Of a stretch of 64,000 bases of DNA, positions 17,556-26,787 are shown piece by piece. Location of the stretch: assembly GCF_022869785.1 (NCBI RefSeq), contig NZ_CP094997.1, forward strand, positions 3,410,001-3,474,000, read 5' to 3'. This DNA comes from Dyadobacter chenwenxiniae. GTDB taxonomy: Bacteria; Bacteroidota; Bacteroidia; Cytophagales; Spirosomataceae. Made by a program: the position numbers and the translations under genes. The number at the start of each line of letters is the position of its first letter. Position 1 is the first letter of the stretch. Under the pieces are notes generated by a model that saw nothing but the letters and a program-made list of their open reading frames with translations, was not told the origin of the DNA and made no database searches.

Positions 17556-18623
17556 TTGCTGATGGGAGAAGTTATTTTCCCATAGTCCGTGCAGCCTACG
17601 CGCAACATCTGCCAATGCTGATGGCTTGATCACATCCTGCCAGCAATTGTTATCCAGGCTTGCAGCCTGCCTGATGATTGGCTCCCATGCAACATTGCCT
17701 AATTCTTCGGGATGGACTACGACTGCCATCCCATTCTGTTCCAAAAGCGCTGCCTTACGCAACTGCTCCCGGAACGGGCGGTCTTCGGGTATGCAAACGA
17801 ATTTTTTCCCCAGATCGGCCATTTCCATAACCGTATTGTGGCCGGCATTGCCTATGACCACACTGCATCCGGACAGTACAGAAGCCGGATCGTTCAGTTG
17901 TCCATGGAAAATAACATTCGGCGTTACCACACGTTCCGTTTCCGAAACTGCTCCGATTACGTGGATTGACCAGCCACTGCATTGGGTTGCCAAAGCATTG
18001 ATGACAGCCCCATTTATTGAAGTACCGCCCGAGCCGACAATGACACCAATTGACCAGGGATTCACCGCTCCGAGATGTTGTCCCATTCCGGAATATTTGG
18101 AAAAGCCTCCCGAAAAGAAAGTTTTGCTGTTTACCCAATCATACGGAGAAGGGTTCATCAACTGCGCTGTCGAAGGTGCAATCAGCAGCTGTGCGCATTC
18201 ATAGGCATGTAAATGGGCATTATCATCCCTATCGCCATTCTGGCGTATCACTACTGTGGGCGTTCCGCACAAGGTGGCTAACATCGTCACTTCCACGGAA
18301 ACATCAACAATCAATATCACAGGAAATAATGCGTGTAAAGCTGCGGAGATTGCTGCCGCGAGCCTGGCAACTCTTTCAACATTGAGGGGCGCGTAGTGCA
18401 GAAAACTTAACTGCATTCGGGAAGCGAAAGGATCCTCCGGGCCAGCAACATCACCGGGCAGGTGAATACAGGTAATAGCATTTGGGATAACTTCCGCATA
18501 CCGCATCAAATCGCTTCCAAGAAAAGTAACCTTTGCATTTCCCAGCTGCGATGCGATGGAAATCGCACGCATCAGGTGTCCCGAACCGTGGTGATGGATA
18601 TAGAAAGCAAAACTAGCTGACAT
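17550..18623 (-). CDS. MurG-like GT-B glycosyltransferase (GT28-type C-terminus)
   Basis: A 357-residue protein. The N-terminus has FYIHHHGSGHLMRA, a glycine-rich loop like those of MurG/UGT-type enzymes. The C-terminal half has IGVIVGSGG and the donor-binding segment VVIGNAGHNTVMEMADLGKKFVCIPE followed by FREQ, as in GT28 enzymes. It is not MurG itself, because the lipid I-binding region and the cell-wall context are missing. It begins inside the last 11 bp of the upstream GT4 gene, so the two are probably translationally coupled. Donor and acceptor are unknown. Confidence 0.8.
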   Translation of the reverse strand: MSASFAFYIHHHGSGHLMRAISIASQLGNAKVTFLGSDLMRYAEVIPNAITCIHLPGDVAGPEDPFASRMQLSFLHYAPLNVERVARLAAAISAALHALFPVILIVDVSVEVTMLATLCGTPTVVIRQNGDRDDNAHLHAYECAQLLIAPSTAQLMNPSPYDWVNSKTFFSGGFSKYSGMGQHLGAVNPWSIGVIVGSGGTSINGAVINALATQCSGWSIHVIGAVSETERVVTPNVIFHGQLNDPASVLSGCSVVIGNAGHNTVMEMADLGKKFVCIPEDRPFREQLRKAALLEQNGMAVVVHPEELGNVAWEPIIRQAASLDNNCWQDVIKPSALADVARRLHGLWENNFSHQQS

Positions 18624-19710
18624 GTGCCTTAATCGTCATTTCCATTCTTTCCGATGCTATTTTTTCAAATAAGGCCTCATAGACATCAACCATTTTTTCA
18701 ACATCAAATAACTCTTCTGCACGTTGCCGACAATCTGTGCGATCTAAATTTCCTGCCATCAGAATGCAATCCGCCAGTTCCTGCACGTCGTTTCCGCTGC
18801 ACAGGCTTCCCGTCCGCTCGTTTAGCAAGTGCGGTAATGCGCCCTTTGCAATGCCTGCAACCGGCGTCCCGCACGCAAGCGATTCAGCAACCACAAGTCC
18901 GAAAGGTTCATCCCAGCACGGCGTGATCAGCGATACTTCCGCATTACCGATCAGTTCGTTCAGTTTTATGTGGTCACAAGATCCCAGCAGTTCGATTGAA
19001 TCGTCAAGGCGCGGCACAATTTGAGTTTCATAATAATGCGCATCGCTGATCGCCCCTGCGATCTTCATTTTTTTACCGGCAAGCCTGGCGGCGTCAATCG
19101 CCAGATGCAGTCCTTTATCCGGATGAATCCGTCCAAACCACATGATATAGCCACGGTCATTGCCAGAGTAAAAATGCCATGAGGCTAAGTCGATTCCGTT
19201 ATGAATGATATCACATTGCGGCGCGTATGCTTTCCAATTTTCTGCATTGGTCTTTGAAACAGAAACATACCTGACGCGCCCGTAATCCTGTTCACGTCGA
19301 ATAGCATTTTTTAGCTCAAATATTGGCGGGGTATGCAGCACAGTGACCATTGGCGCCTTTACAAGTGCCGACATCATAATCGGAACGTAATTCAAACTGT
19401 TATTAAATATAATATCCAGTTCATCCTTGTCTATTTCCTGCATCATTTCCACATAAGCGTGATGTGTAGAAATATATTCTGTACTCAACTGGCGGGAAGT
19501 GAACTGAGAAGAAGTAATTGGGTGATAATCTTCTTCACATAAGATGGGCCTGACATTCAGAATGGGATCCGAGCCAGCGCAGGCGTATAACAGCACGTCG
19601 TGCCCGCGGGCGAGTAACCGCTGACAAATATCATAGGTGAAGGCTTCCAATCCTCCCATGAAAGGCTTGCAAATTGGATACTTCAGGTGAGCAATGATCC
19701 CGATTCTCAT
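18613..19710 (-). CDS. family 4 glycosyltransferase
   Basis: A 365-residue GT-B enzyme. The N-terminus MRIGIIAHLKYPICKPFMGG and LEAFTYDICQRLLARGHDV are typical of the acceptor domain. The donor domain has HNGIDLASW, IMWFGRIHPDKGLHLAIDAA and the EX7E-type motif TPCWDEPFGLVVAESLACGTPVAG. It is the first gene of a two-gene unit with the MurG-like transferase. The 171-bp divergent gap to the MFS gene holds no promoter I can defend. Confidence 0.92.
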   Translation of the reverse strand: MRIGIIAHLKYPICKPFMGGLEAFTYDICQRLLARGHDVLLYACAGSDPILNVRPILCEEDYHPITSSQFTSRQLSTEYISTHHAYVEMMQEIDKDELDIIFNNSLNYVPIMMSALVKAPMVTVLHTPPIFELKNAIRREQDYGRVRYVSVSKTNAENWKAYAPQCDIIHNGIDLASWHFYSGNDRGYIMWFGRIHPDKGLHLAIDAARLAGKKMKIAGAISDAHYYETQIVPRLDDSIELLGSCDHIKLNELIGNAEVSLITPCWDEPFGLVVAESLACGTPVAGIAKGALPHLLNERTGSLCSGNDVQELADCILMAGNLDRTDCRQRAEELFDVEKMVDVYEALFEKIASERMEMTIKAHVS

Positions 19711-19881
19711 GTTGCGTTTGGTATAGTTTGATGATGTGTCTGATTGTTAAGTGTTTTCAGAATTTAATACACACTTGGGTACATTTTAATCATTTAGAAA
19801 AATCGTGCCGATGCAACAATGCTGCTTTTACTGGCTGGTATGAATTTTAGGCTGCTCTGGTGTTATTAAAAAAGAAGCGTT

Positions 19882-21372
19882 GTGATCTTTGAACCAAAAG
19901 AAACACTTACCGAGGAAGAGGTCAGGAACGGACTGAACACCGTTCTGAAAGAAGGAATGACCACCGAAGCCATGGTAACCCTCGCCGGAGGCACTTTTAT
20001 GGTTGCATTCGCGATCATACTCGGTGCGAGCAATTTTCAGATCGGGTTACTGGCTTCGCTGCCGACATTCACTAATATTTTTCAGCTCTTATCAGTGTTT
20101 TTGATCCGAAAATACAATAACCGTAGAGCTGTGTCCGTCATTTGCTGCATATTGGCCCGTATTCCCATGGTGTTGCTGGGAGCGATGCCGTTTTTCTTTG
20201 GCGCCAATGCCCCGGTAAGTCTGCTGCTCTTTTTTCTGTTTTTCTATTATCTCTTCGGGTCCATTGCGGGTCCCAGCTGGAATGCCTGGATGAAAGACCT
20301 GGTGCCCGGAGATATGCTGGGCGCTTTTTTTTCTAGACGGAGCCGCTATGCGCAAACCCTTAATGTTGTGCTCAGCATCATTCTGGCGGTATCCATCGAT
20401 TATCTGCGCCGACATGCCCCGCAATATGAGTTGTATGTATATGCAACCATGTTTATGATGGCCGGGATGGCCGGCCTGTCAGCAGTTGTCCTGCTGGCCC
20501 GTGTGCCGGAACCGAGATCCTATTTACCCAATGAGAATATCCTTAAAATGTTTATAAAGCCGCTGCGCGATAAGAATTTCCAGAGATTACTGGTTTTCAA
20601 CTCGTTATGGCTGTTTGCTGTTAATATTGCCACGCCCTTTTTTACGGTATATATGTTAAAAACGCTGGGGCTTACGCTAACCTACATTATTCCGCTTACG
20701 ATTTTAAGCCAGTTGTCCAGCATTTTCACAATCGGTTATTGGGGTAAATTCGCAGACCGGTATAGTAACAAAACGATCATTTCCATATGCGCGCCGCTTT
20801 ATTCGGCTTGTGTGATTGCCTGGTGTTTTGTCGGGATTTATACCAATTTAATCTCCAACCTGGCACTCCTGGCAGCCATTCATATTGTAAGCGGGTCAGC
20901 CAATGCGGGTACCAACCTGGCGCTGACCAACATAGGCTTGAAGCTCGCTCCTTCGCGCGAAGCGATTGTTTATCTTTCTGTAAAAAATATCATTACCGCG
21001 GTATTCTCTTCCCTTGCACCGTTAATTGGCGGCTATCTTGCTGATTATTATACATTAAGACAACTCCGCGTCATCGCGGAATGGAGTGGCCCGAACCTTC
21101 AAAAAACATTCCGTCTGCTTTTACTGCACGAATGGAACTTCCTTTTTCTGATCGGTGCGGTGCTGACTTTGGTGGCACTTCAATTCCTGCCCCGTGTGCT
21201 CGAGGCAGGTGAGGTGCATAAGAGCGTGGTAAAGAGGATCATGCGCACAAGTCTGAAAAGCAATCTACGGGATTATTTTGTGATTGATGTATTGATCAAC
21301 TGGCACTCATCGCTTAATAACATGCTCAAAAGTGACCCCGTAAGTTCCGATCCAGCGCAGCCGGAAAAGTAG
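19882..21372 (+). CDS. major facilitator superfamily transporter
   Basis: A 496-residue polytopic membrane protein with about 12 hydrophobic segments. The start is GTG at 19882 (an upstream TTG is followed at once by a stop). A cytoplasmic N-terminus (EPKETLTEEEVRNGLNTVLKEG) precedes the first helix. The loop after helix 4 (GPSWNAWMKDLVPGDMLGAFFSRRSRY) is characteristic of an MFS group often encoded near carbohydrate genes. It is divergent from the glycosyltransferase pair. The substrate cannot be predicted. The gene converges on the GH31 gene with 31 bp between them and no hairpin terminator there. Confidence 0.88.
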   Translation: MIFEPKETLTEEEVRNGLNTVLKEGMTTEAMVTLAGGTFMVAFAIILGASNFQIGLLASLPTFTNIFQLLSVFLIRKYNNRRAVSVICCILARIPMVLLGAMPFFFGANAPVSLLLFFLFFYYLFGSIAGPSWNAWMKDLVPGDMLGAFFSRRSRYAQTLNVVLSIILAVSIDYLRRHAPQYELYVYATMFMMAGMAGLSAVVLLARVPEPRSYLPNENILKMFIKPLRDKNFQRLLVFNSLWLFAVNIATPFFTVYMLKTLGLTLTYIIPLTILSQLSSIFTIGYWGKFADRYSNKTIISICAPLYSACVIAWCFVGIYTNLISNLALLAAIHIVSGSANAGTNLALTNIGLKLAPSREAIVYLSVKNIITAVFSSLAPLIGGYLADYYTLRQLRVIAEWSGPNLQKTFRLLLLHEWNFLFLIGAVLTLVALQFLPRVLEAGEVHKSVVKRIMRTSLKSNLRDYFVIDVLINWHSSLNNMLKSDPVSSDPAQPEK

Positions 21373-21403
21373 GGCAAAGCAAATCCACCTTGCAAGCCTG
21401 TTT

Positions 21404-23788
21404 TCACTTGGTTATCCAGCGCACATTTCCTTTGAAAGGATCTTTACTGACAGCCAGTTTACCGCCTTTTTTGATTATTGAAACATCTTTCACCTCGCTT
21501 TCTCCCGGCATAAACAGTTTTACAGCCGTTGTTGCACTGGTTACATTGAAACCAATCAACTCTATATTTTTCCAGTCGATCTGGTCCGTTGACTGTGCCA
21601 CTTCCACATGGGGCAGCACAGCTCCTTCGCGCACCAGCATAACCACTTCCAGCTCGCCGGCGGCGATATTGTGCCAGCCGCCTTCGTAGGTTTTGCGGGT
21701 TTGATAATCTATCCATTTCCCTTTTGGCAGATATACTGGCCGGCTCTTCGTATTTTCAAACAAAGGCGCGACCAGAATGTCGGATCCAAACATATATGCA
21801 TTGTCCACCATCCAGGCGCCAGGATCTTCCGGAAATTCAACCAGCAGTGCCCGCACCATGGGCAAGCCCTTTTCGGAGGAGAGTTTGGATTGGGTATAAA
21901 TGTAAGGCATGAGCCTGTATTTCAATTCCACCGCTTTTCTGAAATAGTTTTGGAAATCTTCGCCGTATTCCCAGGGCTCCTTAGGCGCCTGTCCGTGCGT
22001 GCGGGTGTGCGAGCTCAGCAGGCCCATCATGAGCCAGCGGCGATACAAATCTTCGGGCGTTTTCATGGTAAAACCGCCGATATCATGGCTCCAAAATGTA
22101 AACCCGGACATTCCCAGGGACAATCCGCCACGCAACTGTGCTTCCATCCCCTTGTTCGTCGTTTCCGCGTCGCCACCCCAATGGATCGGGTAACGCTGAC
22201 TTCCCGCCCAGGTGCTCCTGGCCCAGATAATGTTGTCACCTGTGATCTTGCGGGTAAGCTCGGAGACAATTTTGTTATAACGCAACGGATAAAGGTTATG
22301 CTCGTAAAAGCCTGTACGCCCGGAGGCATATACACCTGAAAATGGAGCAGCTTCACCGAAGTCCACTTTAATAGCTGAAACGCCCAGCTTCAACAAGCCT
22401 GAGATTTTATCTTCATACCATTTAATGGTGTTAGGATTAGAAAAATCCAGAATGGCATCCTCGTAAGGAATAGTCCCGTTTGCATTCTTTACGGCCAGGC
22501 CTTTGGATGTGATTTCGGGATAAAGACTGTTTTGGGGCACGAAATAAGGCAATTGCCACAGCGATGTGCGGAAACCATGTTTTTTCAAATCAGCGATCAT
22601 GCCTTCCGGATCTTTGAAACGGCTGGGCGCAAAGATATAATCACAGCGCCAGTCGGTTTCAAACCAACCCGTATCGAAATGAATTACATCGGAAGGAATG
22701 CGGTTCTTGCGTAATTTGGCGGCCACATTACGGCCATCCTGCTCGGAAAAATAAGTGATGCGGCTCATCCACAAGCCAAATGACCACAACGGCGGCATGG
22801 ATGCTTTTCCGGTAAGATTGGTATACTCGTCAAGAATGTCTTTGGGTTGCCCCAGAAATATAAACAGGTCTAAATTCTCATCGCCAATCTGCATGGCGTT
22901 TGATTCCCCGTAAGTTGCGCCAAAATCACAGGTGATAGGCGAAGTCGTATGCATGAACATCCCATAACCGCGTGAGCTCATGTAAAATGGAATGGGCTTG
23001 TACATGGTCTGCGTTTGGACGCCATTCGGATCATGCGTCCATAACACGACCTTTTGCCCATTCTTGTCAAGCCGCGTGAAGGACTCGCCACAGCCAAAAA
23101 TCTTCTCATCCGGTGAAATGGAAAAAACAGCTGCCACACTCCGCGAATAATCGGAAGCCCTGCGAACAAATGAAAACGGTAAAGTAGGTGTGTAAGACGA
23201 TTTTCCATCCGCCTGCCCGCGCGTCTGTGTAAGCACTTTCCCATTCGCATCCCGAATCAGGATTTTCCAGGGATTTTCATAAATGGTCACCGATCCGTGT
23301 ACATTCGTGTATTCGTGGCCACCATTCACCTTCGCATATTTCCAGGAAGCATCTCTCAAAGGCTCTTTCACAAGCATTAGCGAAGGCTCACCAACAGCGC
23401 CTTGCGCGCCCGTATTCGCACGAATCCGGACGGTGCGCGGAGAAGTGAACTCCACCGAAAAAGGTAAAACGGGATCCTGAGCGTACTCAATGGAAGGAAA
23501 CTCGTTACTATAAGACCGCTTGTAACTCAGCATGGAGTTATCAAAATTATGAGCAGCAAAAGGCTCATGTCTTTTCCATTTGATTTTCCCTGCGCCAGTC
23601 ACAGAGTCAAACGCCGCCAGACTATCGGCAAAGAAAATGGTGTTTGAAAAATCCCTGAAATCACCGCTGATATCAACCGGGTCATTCACAAGTTTGCTTT
23701 GCTGGGCAGAAACATGATTTCTATTAAAAATGAGCGATAGCAGCATGAGCAGCGACGCTATTTTTTGTGAAAACTTATAATGATACAT
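21404..23788 (-). CDS. glycoside hydrolase family 31, alpha-xylosidase-like
   Basis: A 794-residue exo-acting hydrolase with an N-terminal signal peptide (ending near NHVSAQQ), so periplasmic or surface-exposed. It has an N-terminal beta-sandwich, a TIM barrel with DVIHFDTGWFE, the nucleophile segment AIKVDFGEAAP (Asp476), the acid/base segment YPIHWGGDAETT (Asp540), GMSGFTFWSHDIGGF, and C-terminal beta domains. The barrel resembles E. coli YicI, an alpha-xylosidase, more than ordinary alpha-glucosidases, but GH31 specificity is hard to call by eye. It lies 155 bp after the glycan-binding lipoprotein gene and is the only hydrolase of this PUL. Confidence 0.9.
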   Translation of the reverse strand: MYHYKFSQKIASLLMLLSLIFNRNHVSAQQSKLVNDPVDISGDFRDFSNTIFFADSLAAFDSVTGAGKIKWKRHEPFAAHNFDNSMLSYKRSYSNEFPSIEYAQDPVLPFSVEFTSPRTVRIRANTGAQGAVGEPSLMLVKEPLRDASWKYAKVNGGHEYTNVHGSVTIYENPWKILIRDANGKVLTQTRGQADGKSSYTPTLPFSFVRRASDYSRSVAAVFSISPDEKIFGCGESFTRLDKNGQKVVLWTHDPNGVQTQTMYKPIPFYMSSRGYGMFMHTTSPITCDFGATYGESNAMQIGDENLDLFIFLGQPKDILDEYTNLTGKASMPPLWSFGLWMSRITYFSEQDGRNVAAKLRKNRIPSDVIHFDTGWFETDWRCDYIFAPSRFKDPEGMIADLKKHGFRTSLWQLPYFVPQNSLYPEITSKGLAVKNANGTIPYEDAILDFSNPNTIKWYEDKISGLLKLGVSAIKVDFGEAAPFSGVYASGRTGFYEHNLYPLRYNKIVSELTRKITGDNIIWARSTWAGSQRYPIHWGGDAETTNKGMEAQLRGGLSLGMSGFTFWSHDIGGFTMKTPEDLYRRWLMMGLLSSHTRTHGQAPKEPWEYGEDFQNYFRKAVELKYRLMPYIYTQSKLSSEKGLPMVRALLVEFPEDPGAWMVDNAYMFGSDILVAPLFENTKSRPVYLPKGKWIDYQTRKTYEGGWHNIAAGELEVVMLVREGAVLPHVEVAQSTDQIDWKNIELIGFNVTSATTAVKLFMPGESEVKDVSIIKKGGKLAVSKDPFKGNVRWITK

Positions 23789-23821
23789 ATTGGGGAATGC
23801 AATTTATCTTGCCCTTGACTG

Positions 23822-23939
23822 CTGTCACCCTGAGCGGAGTCGAAGGGAGGAGCAAGATGCAAAAGGCGTCATGCCTAGCCAGCAGCGCCCCTTCGACTCC
23901 GCTCAGGGTGACAGGGCGGCAAAGCCGCCCTGGTGACAG
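23822..23939. repeat. 26-bp perfect inverted repeat plus GC-rich hairpin in the PUL intergenic gap
   Basis: Arm CTGTCACCCTGAGCGGAGTC (extending to 23847) at 23822-23847 is exactly reverse-complementary to 23889-23914, with a 41-bp spacer. It is followed at once by a 7-bp hairpin GGGCGGC-AAA-GCCGCCC (23914-23930) and a further copy of GGTGACAG (23932-23939). The whole unit fills the gap between the glycan-binding lipoprotein gene and GH31. The arms resemble dispersed intergenic repeats of the REP/MITE type known from many genomes. It may also act as an attenuator between the two genes. Confidence 0.85.
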
Positions 23940-23943
23940 TCAA

Positions 23944-25113
23944 TTACTTTTTCACAATCCGGAAGTTGTCGACACTGCCATTGAATGACGCAATGGCGAC
24001 GTCGGCCGTGCCGAATGACACTTTCAAATCCGAAATTTTGGATACGTCGGTGATGGTGGCACCCGCTGCGTTTTTGAATTCCGAAAGCTCGATGACGGCT
24101 GTTCTCCATCCATTTGTTTGATAGCCTGTTGCCGTATATTCCGTGGAATTCCAGGGCTGGAAGGAATAGACGAATTCACTGCCGCCTGCTGTGACGGTGA
24201 TGTCGTATTTACCTGCTTTCCACGGCTCTGCAATGTTATGTTCAAATTTGAACTGTCTTTCTGCGGCTGGTCCTGCGGCTAGTTTGAAGTTGAAGCTGCA
24301 AGTCGAGAAAACCCAGGCATCCGCATAGCCGGCAGCTGGCAACTTGGTTTGTTTGATCCTGGAATATTTACCTGAAATGGCGCCCGGATCGGTTGCAGGC
24401 AAAATCGCCGCCGCTCCCCAGCAGACTTCTGCGCCCCAGGTTGTTGCGGGAGTATCGAAATTGATCATATGCCCCTCCATACTATTCATTTTGAATGCTG
24501 TTTTCACGGTCCCAAATTCTCCTTCGACCGTAACAATGTCTGAAACGGCAGTAGCGGGCATTTTTGCAGTGATTTGCTTTTCGGTTGTGCTTAGGATCTG
24601 CAAGCTGGTTGAGCCAACTTTTACGGATTTGATATTATAAAAATAATCCCCGTTGATCACCAGTGTTCCGCCCGGCTTTACAAATTCAGAATACAGACCT
24701 GAAAGCACCGGTGTCGGCGCCGTTAGCACAAAATCGTAAGTGGCTTCTCCGCCTCTGGTCTGCACCTTGATCTTGTTGGTCACACCAGCATCCACAGCTT
24801 TTGTGGGTGCATTGGCCGGTATGGTCACAATCAGATTTGAATTACTGCCCAAAGCCGCATTGAAAGTTGCTTCGAAATCATTGAAATACACTTTCATTAC
24901 ACTGCCCAGATTCTGCCCCTGGATCACGATCAGACTGCCGGGCTCTGCTGCATTCAGTGAACTGTCCGCCAGGGCAGGATCGAGCAGACGCACGTTGGTG
25001 ATCGAAGGCGCGCCGTCTACGTCGTCGTCATTACAGCTCTGGAAAGACAGCAGCATTCCCGCCGCCAAGCATAGTCCAAAAGCCGTTTTATATATATTTT
25101 TGAAGTTCATCAT
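23944..25113 (-). CDS. IPT/TIG-domain surface glycan-binding lipoprotein (SGBP-B-like)
   Basis: A 389-residue lipoprotein with signal peptide and lipobox SFQSC (Cys27) followed by acidic NDDD, a surface-export signal in Bacteroidota. Two IPT/TIG beta-sandwich domains follow (about 35-130 and 130-205; GSLIVIQGQNLG, GTLVINGDYFYNIKSVKVG). The C-terminal binding domain (about 215-389; FDTPATTWGAEVCWG, FQPWNSTEY, TNGWRTAVIELSEF) resembles the xyloglucan-binding domain of Bacteroides SGBP-B, though that fold also occurs with other glycans. It lies 15 bp after susD in the same operon and should help SusCD capture polysaccharide. Confidence 0.85.
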   Translation of the reverse strand: MMNFKNIYKTAFGLCLAAGMLLSFQSCNDDDVDGAPSITNVRLLDPALADSSLNAAEPGSLIVIQGQNLGSVMKVYFNDFEATFNAALGSNSNLIVTIPANAPTKAVDAGVTNKIKVQTRGGEATYDFVLTAPTPVLSGLYSEFVKPGGTLVINGDYFYNIKSVKVGSTSLQILSTTEKQITAKMPATAVSDIVTVEGEFGTVKTAFKMNSMEGHMINFDTPATTWGAEVCWGAAAILPATDPGAISGKYSRIKQTKLPAAGYADAWVFSTCSFNFKLAAGPAAERQFKFEHNIAEPWKAGKYDITVTAGGSEFVYSFQPWNSTEYTATGYQTNGWRTAVIELSEFKNAAGATITDVSKISDLKVSFGTADVAIASFNGSVDNFRIVKK

Positions 25114-25128
25114 TGGTCAGGATTTGGG

Positions 25129-26754
25129 TTAATCTAGTAGTTTGCTGAAATCAAAAGGAACTGGCTCAGCTTTCAATGAAGGCGCATTTACGAGCTCAGC
25201 CTCAGGGAACGGCAGATAAAGCGTGTTGGCCGATAACGGGTAATATTCAGCCGGCGAATAAGTCACAGTGTACTTTTTCGGCTTTGTAGAGCCAGCCACA
25301 TAGCTCATCGTGTAATTTTCCCTGCGTTGCGCAGCCGTGTAAGCGATCGCTTTGGCCGGATTGAAATAATACCAGCGCACCACCTCATTCCAGGAGTTGC
25401 CTTCAAACACCGTCTCGATTCTTCTTTCCTTAAATATATCCTCAAATGTCAGCGACGTTTTAGCCGGCATACCAGCCCTTTTTCGTACTGCATTGAAGTA
25501 TTCCAGTGCTTTGGCATTGTTAGTAGTGGCCGCATTGCCCAAAACAGCATCTGCATAGATCAGGTAAACTTCTGCGAGACGCAGCATATAAGAATTGATG
25601 TTGGCCGCCATAAATCCACCCAAGCCACCATTGTCAGCAGGTGAACCCACAATGTATTTTTTGATGGCTGATAATTGCGCTGGCCTGTTGTATTTCAGAC
25701 CGCCGGTTGCTTTTTGAATGTTGGGATAAACATCGCTGTCAAACATCGCGATGGACTTTCTGCGAAGCGAATCTGCCGGATTTTCGACAAAGTATTTCAC
25801 CAGATCCGCTGACAAACCCTGCGCCGCACCCCAGCCATCACCGGTTGTGGTAATGTTGGCATCGTAAGCAAAATAGGCCTGAAATGAGTTGTTAACCCCC
25901 CACGGGCTGCTTACCGGCATCCATTGAAGCGAGAACAAGCTCTCCGGATTGTTTTTGGAAGAGTTGTTGTTCGCACTTTCAAACAACTCGGCATAGGTTG
26001 GCGCCAGCGTCCGGCCGCTTTTTGTAATTACATCTTCCGCATAAAATTTCGCACTGTCGAGGTCCGACTGATTGCGCGTTCCATTCTGGTTCAGACCAGC
26101 ACGCATCAAATACATTCTGGCCAGCATTCCCTCAGCAGAATATTTTGTCAAACGGCCTTGCTCGGCAGTTAATGGCAGGTTTTCTGCGGCAAAGCGGTAA
26201 TCCTGGATCAAAAGCTTCCACACATCTTCAATGCGGTTTCTAACCGGCGGTGCGTTCAGCTGCGCCACGTTATCATACACAATCGGCACAGCGCCCCAGT
26301 TGGTAACGAGGTAATAATAGGCCGTCGCACGCATGAAACGGCATTCACCAAGCCCCTGTGATTTTACTGCTGCCGAGGCTGTGCTTCCTGTTGCCTCTTT
26401 AATCGCCTTGTACGCGTTATTGCTTTGGGCAATGATTTTGTAAAAAGATTTATAACCGGGTAAAAGCGTGTTCACATCCGTTGAAGGAACCGCGTGCTTG
26501 ATGTAAGCAGTGCGGTCATTGGAATTAAGGTTACCGGCGCGGGCTTCCTGAAAAGACATATTGGCCTTATCATTGAAATCAAACCACACAATGTTGTAAA
26601 GCGGTGCAGTTCCGGCAAGTATTTCCGCATCAGTTTTATAAAAATTACCCGAAGTAAGTGCGTCCAGCGGCGGGCGGTCGAGGAATTCCTCACTGCATCC
26701 CTGCATAAGCATCAATGTGCTGATAGCCGCTAAGAGTTTGATTTTGAATTGCAT
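25129..26754 (-). CDS. SusD/RagB-family glycan-binding lipoprotein
   Basis: A 541-residue surface lipoprotein with lipobox LMLMQGC (Cys20) followed by SEEFLDRPPLD, the usual SusD start. Characteristic blocks are GECRFMRATAYYYLVTNWGAVPIV (N-terminal TPR) and YMLRLAEVYLIYADAVLG with FEDIFKERRIETVFEGNSWNEVVRW near the C-terminus. It lies 33 bp downstream of susC and 15 bp upstream of the IPT lipoprotein gene. It caps the SusC barrel and binds the oligosaccharide to be imported. Confidence 0.95.
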   Translation of the reverse strand: MQFKIKLLAAISTLMLMQGCSEEFLDRPPLDALTSGNFYKTDAEILAGTAPLYNIVWFDFNDKANMSFQEARAGNLNSNDRTAYIKHAVPSTDVNTLLPGYKSFYKIIAQSNNAYKAIKEATGSTASAAVKSQGLGECRFMRATAYYYLVTNWGAVPIVYDNVAQLNAPPVRNRIEDVWKLLIQDYRFAAENLPLTAEQGRLTKYSAEGMLARMYLMRAGLNQNGTRNQSDLDSAKFYAEDVITKSGRTLAPTYAELFESANNNSSKNNPESLFSLQWMPVSSPWGVNNSFQAYFAYDANITTTGDGWGAAQGLSADLVKYFVENPADSLRRKSIAMFDSDVYPNIQKATGGLKYNRPAQLSAIKKYIVGSPADNGGLGGFMAANINSYMLRLAEVYLIYADAVLGNAATTNNAKALEYFNAVRKRAGMPAKTSLTFEDIFKERRIETVFEGNSWNEVVRWYYFNPAKAIAYTAAQRRENYTMSYVAGSTKPKKYTVTYSPAEYYPLSANTLYLPFPEAELVNAPSLKAEPVPFDFSKLLD

Positions 26755-26787
26755 ATAAAAGCTCTTTTGAAATTAAAATTGTATCAA

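Noticed and set aside
21608..22339. 243-codon plus-strand frame opposite the GH31 gene
   Set aside because: It is antisense to the catalytic barrel of GH31, whose motifs are all intact.
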